A DNA stretch of 64,000 nucleotides. It comes from Roseihalotalea indica. GTDB taxonomy: Bacteria; Bacteroidota; Bacteroidia; Cytophagales; Cyclobacteriaceae. Shown here in pieces: positions 1-8,590 of this stretch (the stretch's first letter is position 1; the number at the start of each line of letters is the position of its first letter). The notes below the pieces were generated by a model. That model made no database searches, was not told the origin of the DNA, and saw only the letters and a program-made list of their open reading frames with translations. The stretch spans positions 1-64,000 of the forward strand of contig NZ_JAINFL010000001.1 in assembly GCF_022458895.1 (NCBI RefSeq), read 5' to 3'. Made by a program: the position numbers and the translations under genes.

Positions 1-487
1 TAAATTTGGTGAATAAGTGACAAGAATGATCCGAAGATTATTCCTGGCTTACTCGTTGTCTTCTGCCTGGCTGCTTGGCTTGATAAATAAAATTGACTGC
101 AGAGCTGTAAGTAGCAAAAAAGGGTTACCTTTCTTACGACCTACAAGCTTTACCTGTTTGCTTTTTAAGCTTGTACGTTGATCAACTTTTCAAAGAACAT
201 GATGACCTAAAACCCAACTGGTTTTACGTCGTGGCTTCAACTTTCTTTATTACAAGAATTTTAAAAGAATAAAATTTACTAATAAAGAACTGTGAATGAG
301 CGTTGTTTTTCACAACCGCTACCAGCCTTCCGCCGAGCAGCTTTTCTCTAACAGTGAGCAGGTTTCTAAAAGTTCACCGCCCAACTGCTTTTTTTAACTT
401 TCTTTTTCCCACTTTCAGCAGCGCTTCTCACTGCCTTTTGTAACCCCTTCCTTCCGTTTCTTACCCCCTGTTTTCGTAATGGGAAGG
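1..487 (-). other. probable rRNA operon leader (16S gene beyond the left edge)
   Basis: No open frame here looks coding. Read on the minus strand, the stretch begins with a purine-rich spacer. It then carries TGTTCTTTGAAA at 188-199, which resembles the boxA antitermination site of rRNA leaders. Next comes an inverted repeat, ACAAGCTT at 143-150 with AAGCTTGT at 167-174. This layout, together with the promoter at 488-518, matches what I know of the region upstream of 16S rRNA in Bacteroidota. The 16S gene itself is not in the window, so the assignment is inference. Confidence 0.5.
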
Positions 488-518
488 CAAAGATCGGAAA
501 AAGTTTTGAATTACCAAA
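488..518 (-). promoter_or_regulatory. Bacteroidota-type promoter, probably for an rRNA operon
   Basis: On the minus strand TTTG (515-518) is followed after 19 bases by GATCTTTG (488-495). That differs by one base from the Bacteroidota -7 consensus TAnnTTTG and has the expected spacing. An AT-rich tract lies just upstream (519-560), as is usual for strong rRNA promoters. Transcription would run towards position 1. Confidence 0.55.
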
Positions 519-695
519 TGATCAGGAAAAATATTTTGCTTTTTTATCCGCGAACCGTCTGTTACTGCGAATTGGGATTGCGAACTTTTAAGGATTTTTT
601 CTAAAAACTTTTTCTTCAGAACTCCTCTTTTTGCGTTCGCGATGTAGTAAACCGCACTATTTTCAATTTAGTTCTTCTATTCAAAACTTTTTTCA

Positions 696-728
696 ATAAA
701 AAAAGGGAGTGCATTTAACACTCCCTTT
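696..728 (-). terminator. intrinsic terminator of the S41 protease gene
   Basis: A perfect 10-bp stem (702-711 with 719-728, AAAGGGAGTG and its complement) has a 7-base loop. On the minus strand it is followed by a run of seven T. It lies 24 bases beyond the stop codon of the protease gene. Confidence 0.85.
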
Positions 729-751
729 AAAGGCTATTTATAGAATACTTT

Positions 752-2383
752 TTATCGAGTTGCTAGCCGCTCAGCTTCATCAAAAAGATTTAAAGCTTTC
801 TGGAAGACTTGGTTTTGTTGATTGAAGATAGGGAAGGCGCCTTCGTTCCCCCAAACGCTACGAGCAATAAGTCCTTTGACTCGGTTTTTTATAAACTCTT
901 CAGCAGATGCTATTTGCTGCCTATTAATTTTGTCTCCAGATTTCTCTGCGGTTTCCAATAAATCATTGAACATTTTATCACTTACTTCAAAGTCATCGTA
1001 GTAAGCCTGAAAATCCATTTTTTCCAATTCGGATTTATGATTTTCGTAGTACAACAGGGTATACTCACGGATAGCGTTGGTATTGTAAATTTTACCTAGT
1101 GCTTCATTATCTAAATTAGTAGTATCTAGAGGAACGAAGAAATCTGGCATAATTCCCCCACCGCCATATACTGGCCGCCCCTTGGTTATAGTTTTGTATT
1201 TCAGTGAATCATCAAAGTGGATGCTATCCGCAGTAAATAACTCTCCATGCTTATATCGGTTGAGCATGTCTAAACTATATTCTTCTGCTCCTTCTTCGTA
1301 TGGCTTTTGAATAGAGCGTCCACTTGGTGTGTAATAGCGAGAGATGGTCAGTCGTAATTCGGAACCGTCATCTAGTGGAATAGGCATCTGAACCAATCCT
1401 TTACCGAAAGAACGGCGTCCAACGATTAGTGCCCGGTCATTATCTTGTAAGGCCCCCGCTACAATTTCTGAAGCGGAAGCGCTTCCTTCATCAATAAGTA
1501 CGATAAGTGGTTGTTTTTCGAAAAGACCTTCACGATAAGCTCGCGCCTCAGAATTATACCGTGGTTGTTTTCCCTCGGTGTAAACGATCATAGCATTATC
1601 TCTAAGAAACTCATCAGCCATGTTTATGGCACGATCCATATACCCACCAGGATTGTCTTGCAAATCTAATATGAGCTTAGACATACCTTGTGATTTCAGA
1701 TCAGAAAGAGCCTGCCGGAATTCGTCATAGGTACTGGAGGCAAACCGACTTACTTTAATGTAACCCACTTCTTTATCTACCATATAACTAGCATCAACTG
1801 ATTCTTGAGGAATCTTGTCGCGGATAATAGTAAAGTTCATCAGGTCTTTTACTCCTTTACGTTTGATGCCTACTTTTACTTCTGTGCCTTTTTTGCCGCG
1901 GAGCATATCGAACACATCCCGATTATCAATACCAGTTCCGGCTACTACATCACCATCTACTTCTACGATCTTATCTCCACTTTGCAGCCCAACTTCTTCT
2001 GAAGGACCTCCACTAAGGGGTGCTACTACATATATAGTGTCCTTAATAATATTGAATTCGATGCCAATTCCTTCAAACTCTCCTTCTAATTGTGATTTGG
2101 CTAGTTCTAATTCTTTAGCAGGAATGTATACCGAGTGAGGGTCAAGCTTTTCCAGCATTCGGCTGATTGCTGTTTCTACCAGTTCGTCGGTATCTACTTT
2201 ATCCACATAATCTCGTTGCACATAGGTCAGGATTTCCTTAAACTTAAGGTAACCGCTAATAATATCATTTTTAGCTCCGTCGCCATCAGCCATAGTGGCA
2301 CCAATCAGGATGCCGGCTGCTACAGCAATTGTTAATAAGATGGGGAGCCGAATCTGAAAGTCTGAATTTTTTGTTCTACTCAC
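752..2383 (-). CDS. S41 family C-terminal processing peptidase (first copy)
   Basis: A serine protease of the CtpA/Prc family, which cleaves periplasmic proteins from their C-terminal end. The 543-residue product has one N-terminal membrane segment (about 13-30), so the catalytic part should lie in the periplasm. A PDZ domain spans roughly 95-178 and the S41 domain about 200-360. The Ser-Lys dyad is Ser303 in GSASASE and Lys328 in FGKG, spaced 25 residues as in E. coli Prc. The start is GTG: a TGA lies three codons upstream in frame and a nearby ATG is out of frame. It is transcribed alone, with its own terminator. A second S41 gene lies at 8591-10252. Confidence 0.93.
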   Translation of the reverse strand: MSRTKNSDFQIRLPILLTIAVAAGILIGATMADGDGAKNDIISGYLKFKEILTYVQRDYVDKVDTDELVETAISRMLEKLDPHSVYIPAKELELAKSQLEGEFEGIGIEFNIIKDTIYVVAPLSGGPSEEVGLQSGDKIVEVDGDVVAGTGIDNRDVFDMLRGKKGTEVKVGIKRKGVKDLMNFTIIRDKIPQESVDASYMVDKEVGYIKVSRFASSTYDEFRQALSDLKSQGMSKLILDLQDNPGGYMDRAINMADEFLRDNAMIVYTEGKQPRYNSEARAYREGLFEKQPLIVLIDEGSASASEIVAGALQDNDRALIVGRRSFGKGLVQMPIPLDDGSELRLTISRYYTPSGRSIQKPYEEGAEEYSLDMLNRYKHGELFTADSIHFDDSLKYKTITKGRPVYGGGGIMPDFFVPLDTTNLDNEALGKIYNTNAIREYTLLYYENHKSELEKMDFQAYYDDFEVSDKMFNDLLETAEKSGDKINRQQIASAEEFIKNRVKGLIARSVWGNEGAFPIFNQQNQVFQKALNLFDEAERLATR

Positions 2384-2595
2384 GGTTCTTCATTTATATT
2401 AAGATGACAAATGATTCTGGGGTTAAAATTTAAGAGTTGGGGTCTCCGTTAAAAAATAGATAAGAGGTCAATATAGCGATTTACGTACTAAAATAACATA
2501 AATGACCGGCTTTCGTTCTTTAAAGTTGAATATAATGTTACAAACCCCTAATTTTATCTAATTAGAACGTTACCTTATTATCGATATTGGAACAG

Positions 2596-3342
2596 ATGAA
2601 TATTAATACGCACAAACGTATAGGCGAGCTAGTGGATGAGAATTATGCGTATGCATCTGTGCTCTATTATTTTGGTATTAAGTTTTATGATTACGATGAA
2701 AAAACGCTGGAACAGGCGTGTCAGGAGCGCAGCCTGAATGTTGACCATGTAATCCGAAACTTAGAAGCAGTGTATGAGCAGGATGAAAACCAGCCAACTG
2801 CTCTTTCTTCACTTCCGGTAGATATCATCATTGCTTACTTAAAACATACTCACTTCCTGTTCATCAAAGAGCGATTACCATATTTGAGTAAGCTCATTCA
2901 TCACTTGCCCAAGCATCAGCATCAACTTATTGTAGAGGATCTTCAGTTTGTCTTTCCGCTTTTTGTAGAAGACCTGATTCATCATATCTATGAAGAGGAA
3001 GATGAGTTCTTTTCTTATGTACTTGCGTTGCAAAAAGCCGCACAACAAGGACAGTCTTCTTCTTACCTATACTTCGGTATGGAAAAGTACTCCATTCAGG
3101 AATTTGCTATGCACCACGATATGGATGATGATGAGATGGAAGGCATTCGGCAGATTACAAACGATTACTCTACCGAGGGGATTGAAAGCCTTCATCTACG
3201 AGTAATTTATGCTGAGCTACAAAAATTTGAACGAGAACTTTGTGTTCATGCCAGTGTAGAAAATGAGATATTGTTTCCTAAGGCACTAATGCTGGAGAAA
3301 CAAGTTCAGAAAACTATGCGCGCCAAGGTGCGGCTTAATTAG
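2596..3342 (+). CDS. hemerythrin-domain protein related to RIC/YtfE/ScdA
   Basis: Related to the di-iron 'repair of iron centres' proteins that respond to nitrosative and oxidative damage. Residues 8-56 align with the ScdA N-terminal domain, but the usual Cys-Cys-Gly-Gly stretch reads F-Y-D-Y-D (30-34). The hemerythrin part keeps candidate di-iron ligands: His84/86, His129/130 with Glu133, His173/174, and His218 with Glu222. The frame also opens with a TTG nine bases upstream; I prefer the ATG, giving 248 residues. The stop is one base before ruvX, so it heads a cluster with ruvX, def and a nitrilase. Whether it does RIC-type repair without the cysteines is unknown. Confidence 0.8.
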   Translation: MNINTHKRIGELVDENYAYASVLYYFGIKFYDYDEKTLEQACQERSLNVDHVIRNLEAVYEQDENQPTALSSLPVDIIIAYLKHTHFLFIKERLPYLSKLIHHLPKHQHQLIVEDLQFVFPLFVEDLIHHIYEEEDEFFSYVLALQKAAQQGQSSSYLYFGMEKYSIQEFAMHHDMDDDEMEGIRQITNDYSTEGIESLHLRVIYAELQKFERELCVHASVENEILFPKALMLEKQVQKTMRAKVRLN

Positions 3343-3343
3343 C

Positions 3344-3754
3344 ATGGGGCGTATTGTAGCTATTGACTATGGACTCAAGCGGGTAGGGCTGGCCGTGACT
3401 GATCCATTACAAATTATTGCTTCTCCTTTAGAAACAGTGGCCACTTCGCAAATCATACCCTATTTGCAGCAGTATTGCCAAGCCGAATCGGTAGATGCAT
3501 TTGTGGTGGGGTTTCCCAAAAATCTGGATAATACTGATACCCACGCCACTCAGCCCGTAAAAAACTTCACAAAACGGTTAAGAAAAAAATTTAATCAACC
3601 TGTTTACCTGGAGGATGAACGCTTTACCTCCAAAATGGCGTTAGATGCTATGATTGCCGGAGGTACTTCAAAAAAGTATCGACGGCAAAAAGGAAATGTT
3701 GATAAAGTGAGCGCCACTATTATTTTGCAATCGTATTTAGAAAAAAAGCTATGA
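3344..3754 (+). CDS. ruvX: RuvX/YqgF-family Holliday-junction resolvase-like nuclease
   Basis: A 136-residue RNase H-fold protein of the YqgF family. It is annotated as a putative pre-16S rRNA nuclease (its shown role in E. coli) or Holliday-junction resolvase. The first catalytic strand is IDYGLKRVGLAV with Asp8. The second acidic site is in LEDERFTS, and a third Asp lies in the C-terminal VDKVSA segment. It follows the hemerythrin gene by one base. Its stop overlaps the def start (ATGA), so the two are probably translationally coupled. Confidence 0.93.
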   Translation: MGRIVAIDYGLKRVGLAVTDPLQIIASPLETVATSQIIPYLQQYCQAESVDAFVVGFPKNLDNTDTHATQPVKNFTKRLRKKFNQPVYLEDERFTSKMALDAMIAGGTSKKYRRQKGNVDKVSATIILQSYLEKKL

Positions 3755-4320
3755 TCTATCCAATCGTATTATATGGCGACCCTGTACTGAAAAAGCCGGG
3801 CGAGCCGGTTGAGCCGGGAGATATTGATGCGAAGCAACTCAGCGAAGACATGTTTGAAACTATGTATCAGGCCAGTGGAGTAGGTCTGGCTGCTCCGCAA
3901 ATTGGTAAAAGTCTGCGCATGTTTGTTATTGACAGCACTCCGCTGGATGAAGACGAGGGAAAAGAGGGAATCAAGCGCGTTTTTATCAATCCCGAGATTG
4001 TTGAGATGGAAGGAGATGCTTGGGCTTTTGAAGAAGGTTGCCTGAGCATTCCGGGTATACGGGCTGATGTACAACGCCCTCCAAAAGTAACAATCCATTA
4101 TCAGGATGAAAACTGGAAAGAACATACCGAAACACTGGAAGGAATGCCCGCCCGTATTGTGCTACACGAATATGATCATATTGAAGGCGTTCTATTTGTA
4201 GACCATGTGAAAGGGTTAAAAAAACGTTTGATCAAAGGAAAGTTGGGCAGTATCAGCAAAGGGCAAGTAGATGCAAACTACAGTGTGAAAATACCCGCAA
4301 AGGCGGTACGACGCTCGTAG
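3751..4320 (+). CDS. def: peptide deformylase
   Basis: Removes the formyl group from the initiator methionine of new proteins in the cytoplasm. All three family motifs are present: GVGLAAPQ (43-50), EGCLS (95-99) and HEYDH (139-143). The metal ligands are Cys97, His139 and His143, and Glu140 is the catalytic acid. Motif III reads HEYDHIEG rather than the common QHExDHLxG, as in many Bacteroidota sequences. Length (189) is normal. It overlaps ruvX by four bases and precedes the nitrilase gene by four, so all lie in one transcription unit. Confidence 0.96.
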   Translation: MIYPIVLYGDPVLKKPGEPVEPGDIDAKQLSEDMFETMYQASGVGLAAPQIGKSLRMFVIDSTPLDEDEGKEGIKRVFINPEIVEMEGDAWAFEEGCLSIPGIRADVQRPPKVTIHYQDENWKEHTETLEGMPARIVLHEYDHIEGVLFVDHVKGLKKRLIKGKLGSISKGQVDANYSVKIPAKAVRRS

Positions 4321-4324
4321 CATT

Positions 4325-5128
4325 ATGCCCAAAACCTCTCCACTAACGGTTACTCTTATACAAACTTCGCTTCACTGGCATCAGATTGAGGCGAATCTGG
4401 CCATGCTGGAAGAAAAAATCTGGCAGATTGGCCAACCTACTGATCTGATCATACTACCAGAAATGTTTTCCACTGGCTTTACGCAAAAGGCTACTACTCT
4501 GGCTGAACCGATGAATAGTAAGACCTTCCGGTGGATGAAACAACAGGCGGCTCAGACTCAAGCGGTTGTTGTTGGCAGTTACATAGTACGAGAGCAGCAA
4601 GCTTTTTACAATCGTTTGTTATGGATGGAGCCCGATGGTACCTTTGCTACGTATGATAAACGTCATCTATTCCGTATGGCGAACGAAGATGACACCTTCA
4701 GTGCTGGTGAAACAAGGATTATACAAGAGTGCAAAGGTTGGAAAATCTGTCCGCTGGTCTGTTATGACTTGCGTTTTCCGGTGTGGAGCCGCAACTACAC
4801 TCAGGAAAATGAATCTCTGGCGTATGATCTACTACTTTATGTAGCCAACTGGCCGGCCCCTCGAAGCCAGGCGTGGAACCTGCTATTGCGTGGCCGGGCT
4901 ATTGAAAACTCCTGCTACACCATTGGAGTGAACCGGGTAGGGGAGGACGGCAATGGCGTTTTGTATTCCGGCAACTCTATAGTAGCTGATGCCAGAGGAA
5001 ATATACTAGCTGACCTGGAAAGTAAAGAAGATATTTACACCATTGAACTGTCTTATGATGATTTGATGGCGTATCGTGAGAAATTTCCCGTTCACTTAGA
5101 TGCCGACCGCTTCTCATTGTCTTCCTAA
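4325..5128 (+). CDS. nitrilase-family amidohydrolase (omega-amidase/YafV type)
   Basis: A 267-residue carbon-nitrogen hydrolase. The Glu-Lys-Cys triad is visible: Glu46 in LPEMFSTGF, Lys112 in YDKRHLF and Cys146 in CYDLRFP. The FSTGF and YDKRHLF contexts fit the YafV/Nit2 group, which deaminates alpha-keto acid amides such as 2-oxoglutaramate, a repair reaction. The exact substrate is inferred from the family. It is the last gene of the rightward cluster, and its final 15 bases overlap the 3' end of the opposing gene at 5114. Confidence 0.88.
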   Translation: MPKTSPLTVTLIQTSLHWHQIEANLAMLEEKIWQIGQPTDLIILPEMFSTGFTQKATTLAEPMNSKTFRWMKQQAAQTQAVVVGSYIVREQQAFYNRLLWMEPDGTFATYDKRHLFRMANEDDTFSAGETRIIQECKGWKICPLVCYDLRFPVWSRNYTQENESLAYDLLLYVANWPAPRSQAWNLLLRGRAIENSCYTIGVNRVGEDGNGVLYSGNSIVADARGNILADLESKEDIYTIELSYDDLMAYREKFPVHLDADRFSLSS

Positions 5129-5533
5129 TACTAGATTTAAGGTTTTCTTAGTTTCCTCTTCCGAAAGAGCCTGATAGAACTCTTGAAATGCTCTTCCCAT
5201 TTTTTCTATTGTGCCATGTTTGCCATGCAAAATAACCGAAGGCTGGTTAGCCCGATCTCGCACTACCTGTTGAAGTAAAGAAAACACTCCTCCTAAAGAA
5301 CCTTCCTCTTCGCTAGTCTTTATATCAATTAGAAATAGTGTATGCTTATGTTCCGTCATTGCTTTCTGGACATAGGATAAGAACATCGGGTCAGACCGGT
5401 TGTCTATATCAATCATTGCCCATTGGGGAAAGTGGTGCTGAAGCCATGGTGTCCACGCCGGGACAAAATGTTGCGTCTCTTCTCTACCAATAGACACCAA
5501 TACGATCAATCCTTTTATATTTTCAATTTGCAT
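5114..5533 (-). CDS. uncharacterised 139-residue protein downstream of tag
   Basis: I do not recognise a family. The product is a soluble-looking alpha/beta protein with no signal peptide or membrane segment. It alternates hydrophobic strands (GLIVLVSIG near 8-16, HTLFLIDI near 64-71, PSVILHG near 98-104) with amphipathic helices, suggesting a Rossmann-like layout without an obvious nucleotide-binding motif. It overlaps the 3' end of tag by 11 bases, so it is probably co-transcribed and translationally coupled. Its 3' end overlaps the opposing nitrilase gene by 15 bases. Codon use and the clean frame support a real gene. Confidence 0.7.
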   Translation of the reverse strand: MQIENIKGLIVLVSIGREETQHFVPAWTPWLQHHFPQWAMIDIDNRSDPMFLSYVQKAMTEHKHTLFLIDIKTSEEEGSLGGVFSLLQQVVRDRANQPSVILHGKHGTIEKMGRAFQEFYQALSEEETKKTLNLVLGRQ

Positions 5534-6089
5534 ACTTGCACCAGCAGGTTTCTATATGGTCATTAATCATGCCTACCGACTGCATGAAAGCATAACAGAT
5601 AGTGGGACCTACGAAAGAAAAACCTCGCTGGCGAAGATCCCGGCTCATATGTTCAGCTTCGGGTGAAACTGAGGCTATTTCACTACCAGTTTCCGGATGG
5701 TTAAAAAGAACCTGATGCCCGGTGAATTGCCAAAGATAGTTGCTGAACGTAGAAAACTCAGCTCTTACGCGTAAGCACGCCTGAGCGTTAACAATAGCTG
5801 ATTTGATTTTCTGGCGATTTCGGATAATGCCACTATTTTGCAATAGTGTTTCTATATCTTCTTCGGTATAAGCAGCTATTTTTTCAGGATCAAACTGATC
5901 GAAAGCATTGCGATAATTTTCGCGTTTTTTAAGCACAGTAAGCCAACTTAGCCCGGCCTGAACCCCACTCAAGACTAACATTTCAAACAAACGCTGATCA
6001 TCATAAACAGGGCGGCCCCATTCCTGATCGTGGTAATCGAGATATATCGGTGTCTTTAAAGACCAACCACAACGAATTGGTTCTGACAT
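5523..6089 (-). CDS. tag: DNA-3-methyladenine glycosylase I
   Basis: Excises 3-methyladenine from alkylated DNA, the first step of base-excision repair. The 188-residue sequence follows E. coli TAG closely, including QAGLSWLTVLKKRENYR. The four zinc ligands are in their expected places: Cys7, His20, His178 and Cys182. It begins 20 bases after the stop of the FG-GAP protein gene and overlaps the next gene by 11 bases, so the three may share a transcript although their roles look unrelated. Confidence 0.96.
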   Translation of the reverse strand: MSEPIRCGWSLKTPIYLDYHDQEWGRPVYDDQRLFEMLVLSGVQAGLSWLTVLKKRENYRNAFDQFDPEKIAAYTEEDIETLLQNSGIIRNRQKIKSAIVNAQACLRVRAEFSTFSNYLWQFTGHQVLFNHPETGSEIASVSPEAEHMSRDLRQRGFSFVGPTICYAFMQSVGMINDHIETCWCKYAN

Positions 6090-6109
6090 GAATGAATAAA
6101 GTGTGTAGT

Positions 6110-8362
6110 TTAGTGCTTAACCAGCAACTTTGTGCTGACTGCCTCCCCTCCGGCCAGCAGGGTTCTGACAATATAAAGCCCAACCGGAAAAGAGTCAACG
6201 TTAAAGCTAGTTTGAGATACTGGTGTTGGCAGTACCTGGTCATAGACAAGTTGCCCTGCCACGTTGATCACCTGTAAGGAGCGCATAGCATTATTCGTTT
6301 TTACAATAGTGGCTCCATCAGAAGGATTAGGATAAACCACTATGGAAGGTGACTCACCAGAATTTAGATCGGTACTTAATTGTAACAGAGAAACACCCCC
6401 ACGCTGGCTTCCAACTACAACAGTCACTGCACCGTCTCCGCTAAGCTGACCTGTTGCCAACCAGCTTTGCCGCCCTAAGCTCACGGGTAAATCTGTGGAT
6501 AAAAGAGCATTTTGCGTTAATACTGTGTCGACCTTTATATTTTCTGAATCACTTAACATAGGGCGGAGTAACAAATTACCGCTTACATCAGAGCTAAGTA
6601 TTTGAGGAATACTGTCCTGGTTTGCAGCAATTACGGTAGGAGCTAGAAACAACCCTCGGGCATTTCTTCCAATACCGGCAAAAGCATCATCTTCCTCTAC
6701 CCATTGAGGCGGAAAGGCAGAGCTTTGATTCCGATAATAGACCAGATTACCGCTTTGCTTACCCACCAGCACATCCAGGTGCCGATCCTGGTCTACATCG
6801 TAAAAAGCCAGATTATCTTCTGACCGAAAAGGGAGGTTAAGGACTTGTCGCTGCTCGGCAACCAAAACATAAGGTTCATCAGAAGATCTCGCTTGGTTGA
6901 GTAACGCATACAAGTTAGACGCCCGGTTGGCAGACTCCCGAACCGTAATTAGCAAATCCTTTTTACCGTCCTGATTAATATCGGCAAAATAAGGTTTTAT
7001 TTCCTGGGCTTTCCAGTTACTTAATTGTAGAAAATCATCGGTTACAAAGCGAAAGATGGGTTGCTGAGCATTTCCGACATTTTCATAGAGATACAACCCG
7101 GCGTAAAAACCATCAGTGTGCAACATGCCTCGGCTGCCAATAAACAAATCCAGGTCACCATCAGCGTCATAGTCGGCCAGTGCTGGCACTGCATCTTCGC
7201 CTACATCAATCATACCTTCCTGTAAAAATGAAGAAGATAGATACTGCCACTGCGGTTGCTGGGCGGTGCCCTCATTTTTGTATAACCAGCTAGAATTCTT
7301 AAAATCGATGTTATTACCTACATTGGTACTGGCATTCGGAGAGAGTATAAGGTCGTCTACCCCATCGCCATCGCCATCGGCAAGGTAGGCTCCGGGAAAA
7401 AAGATGCCGGAGGAAGGGAGCGTATTATCCGGGTATCCATTGGTTAGCTGCTGAAAAAACACTTGACTATCTACCGGAATATTTTCCAGGAAAGTCATTC
7501 CAAAACAGCCCTCATCTCCCGATAGCACGTCCATATCCTGATCCCCGTCAGCATCCAGCACCAATAATGCTTTTCCACCTACATGTTGTAATTTTGCTTG
7601 TGTTGCTGTGCGAGACCCTTCCGGTAATTCGTCGCAGGTTTGATCACCGAATGCAAATAATCCACAATTACACTCTTCCACCTCTCCCCATTGCATACTT
7701 ATAGTTTGATACACCAGCGAATCGGCATTCCCGTATTGCTCCATACTTTGATTCTGATGAAATAGTAACTCTCCGCTACCGATCACACTATAATTGACCA
7801 CATCTAGATCTCCATCCTGATCCACATCTACAATAGCCGGATAATCTGATGAATTTACCTGTAGTGTTACGTTGGCTCCAGAAGCTAAAGCAATGGTTCT
7901 AATGTTTCCGGTAATTAACTCCCAACTTAACAGGCCCTGATTTTCGGTAGTATTCTGGTATAGGGAAATGCCTCGGCTACCAGAAGCCGTAAATAAATCG
8001 GGATGCCCATCACCATTGTAGTCTTTCAGCAATACCCAGCTTTGCAGGTTTGCCGGAAACAAAGCTGCATACTCAGGGGCATATATCCACTGATTACTCT
8101 CTCGCAAAAATGGAAGGAGCGTATTGGTGGTACGATCAAATAAGAGCAGATCATCCTGATCATCATTATTTATATCAATGGTATTGTACTGAACGGCATT
8201 CAGGCCGCCCACCCAGGGAGCGGGTAAGGTATCGGAGGCTGATACTACCGGAACGTCATAGTTCCACTGGGCCAACTGCTGGGCCTTGACACTACTGACA
8301 CTCCAAAAGAATGAGGTTGCCGCCAACAGAGCTAAACCATAATAAAAAGAAGGTTGTATCAT
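6110..8362 (-). CDS. secreted FG-GAP/VCBS repeat protein with T9SS C-terminal sorting domain
   Basis: A 750-residue exported protein. It has a signal peptide (about 1-27, ending VKAQQ). At least eight repeats carry a calcium-binding acidic loop of the type DxDxDGxxD, for example DYNGDGHPD, DVDQDGDLD and DGDGDGVDD. Such repeats form a beta-propeller like that of integrin alpha chains. The last 75 or so residues begin with VVYPNPSDG and end GLYIVRTL...KLLVKH, the type A sorting signal of the type IX secretion system. So it should cross the outer membrane and be released or anchored on the surface. The ligand is unknown. tag follows after 20 bases. Confidence 0.9.
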   Translation of the reverse strand: MIQPSFYYGLALLAATSFFWSVSSVKAQQLAQWNYDVPVVSASDTLPAPWVGGLNAVQYNTIDINNDDQDDLLLFDRTTNTLLPFLRESNQWIYAPEYAALFPANLQSWVLLKDYNGDGHPDLFTASGSRGISLYQNTTENQGLLSWELITGNIRTIALASGANVTLQVNSSDYPAIVDVDQDGDLDVVNYSVIGSGELLFHQNQSMEQYGNADSLVYQTISMQWGEVEECNCGLFAFGDQTCDELPEGSRTATQAKLQHVGGKALLVLDADGDQDMDVLSGDEGCFGMTFLENIPVDSQVFFQQLTNGYPDNTLPSSGIFFPGAYLADGDGDGVDDLILSPNASTNVGNNIDFKNSSWLYKNEGTAQQPQWQYLSSSFLQEGMIDVGEDAVPALADYDADGDLDLFIGSRGMLHTDGFYAGLYLYENVGNAQQPIFRFVTDDFLQLSNWKAQEIKPYFADINQDGKKDLLITVRESANRASNLYALLNQARSSDEPYVLVAEQRQVLNLPFRSEDNLAFYDVDQDRHLDVLVGKQSGNLVYYRNQSSAFPPQWVEEDDAFAGIGRNARGLFLAPTVIAANQDSIPQILSSDVSGNLLLRPMLSDSENIKVDTVLTQNALLSTDLPVSLGRQSWLATGQLSGDGAVTVVVGSQRGGVSLLQLSTDLNSGESPSIVVYPNPSDGATIVKTNNAMRSLQVINVAGQLVYDQVLPTPVSQTSFNVDSFPVGLYIVRTLLAGGEAVSTKLLVKH

Positions 8363-8522
8363 GCGGAAGTCACAATATTGCTATATTCTGCAAAATGCCC
8401 AGAATAAATAATCCTACAAGAATATAACTGACGACTACAGAAGATATTTTGTTTTTCCGGACTCCCTATATCAAATAGTAAAGGCTGAAGAAACCTAAAA
8501 GCAGAAAGGCTGTCTTTAAATG

Positions 8523-8557
8523 CAAAAAGCCGACTCAGAAAAATTTCTGAGTCGGCT
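8523..8557 (-). terminator. intrinsic terminator of the rpmH-rnpA-S41 unit
   Basis: A 14-bp stem (8528-8541 with 8544-8557, AGCCGACTCAGAAA and its complement) is followed on the minus strand by five T. It lies just after the second S41 gene. Confidence 0.85.
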
Positions 8558-8590
8558 CAAACTTAGCTTATAGTACTATTTGTAAAGACC

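Noticed and set aside
1815..2138. A 107-residue frame opposite the first S41 protease
   Set aside because: It is a shadow of the protease PDZ region, low in complexity (Ser/Thr/Pro-rich).
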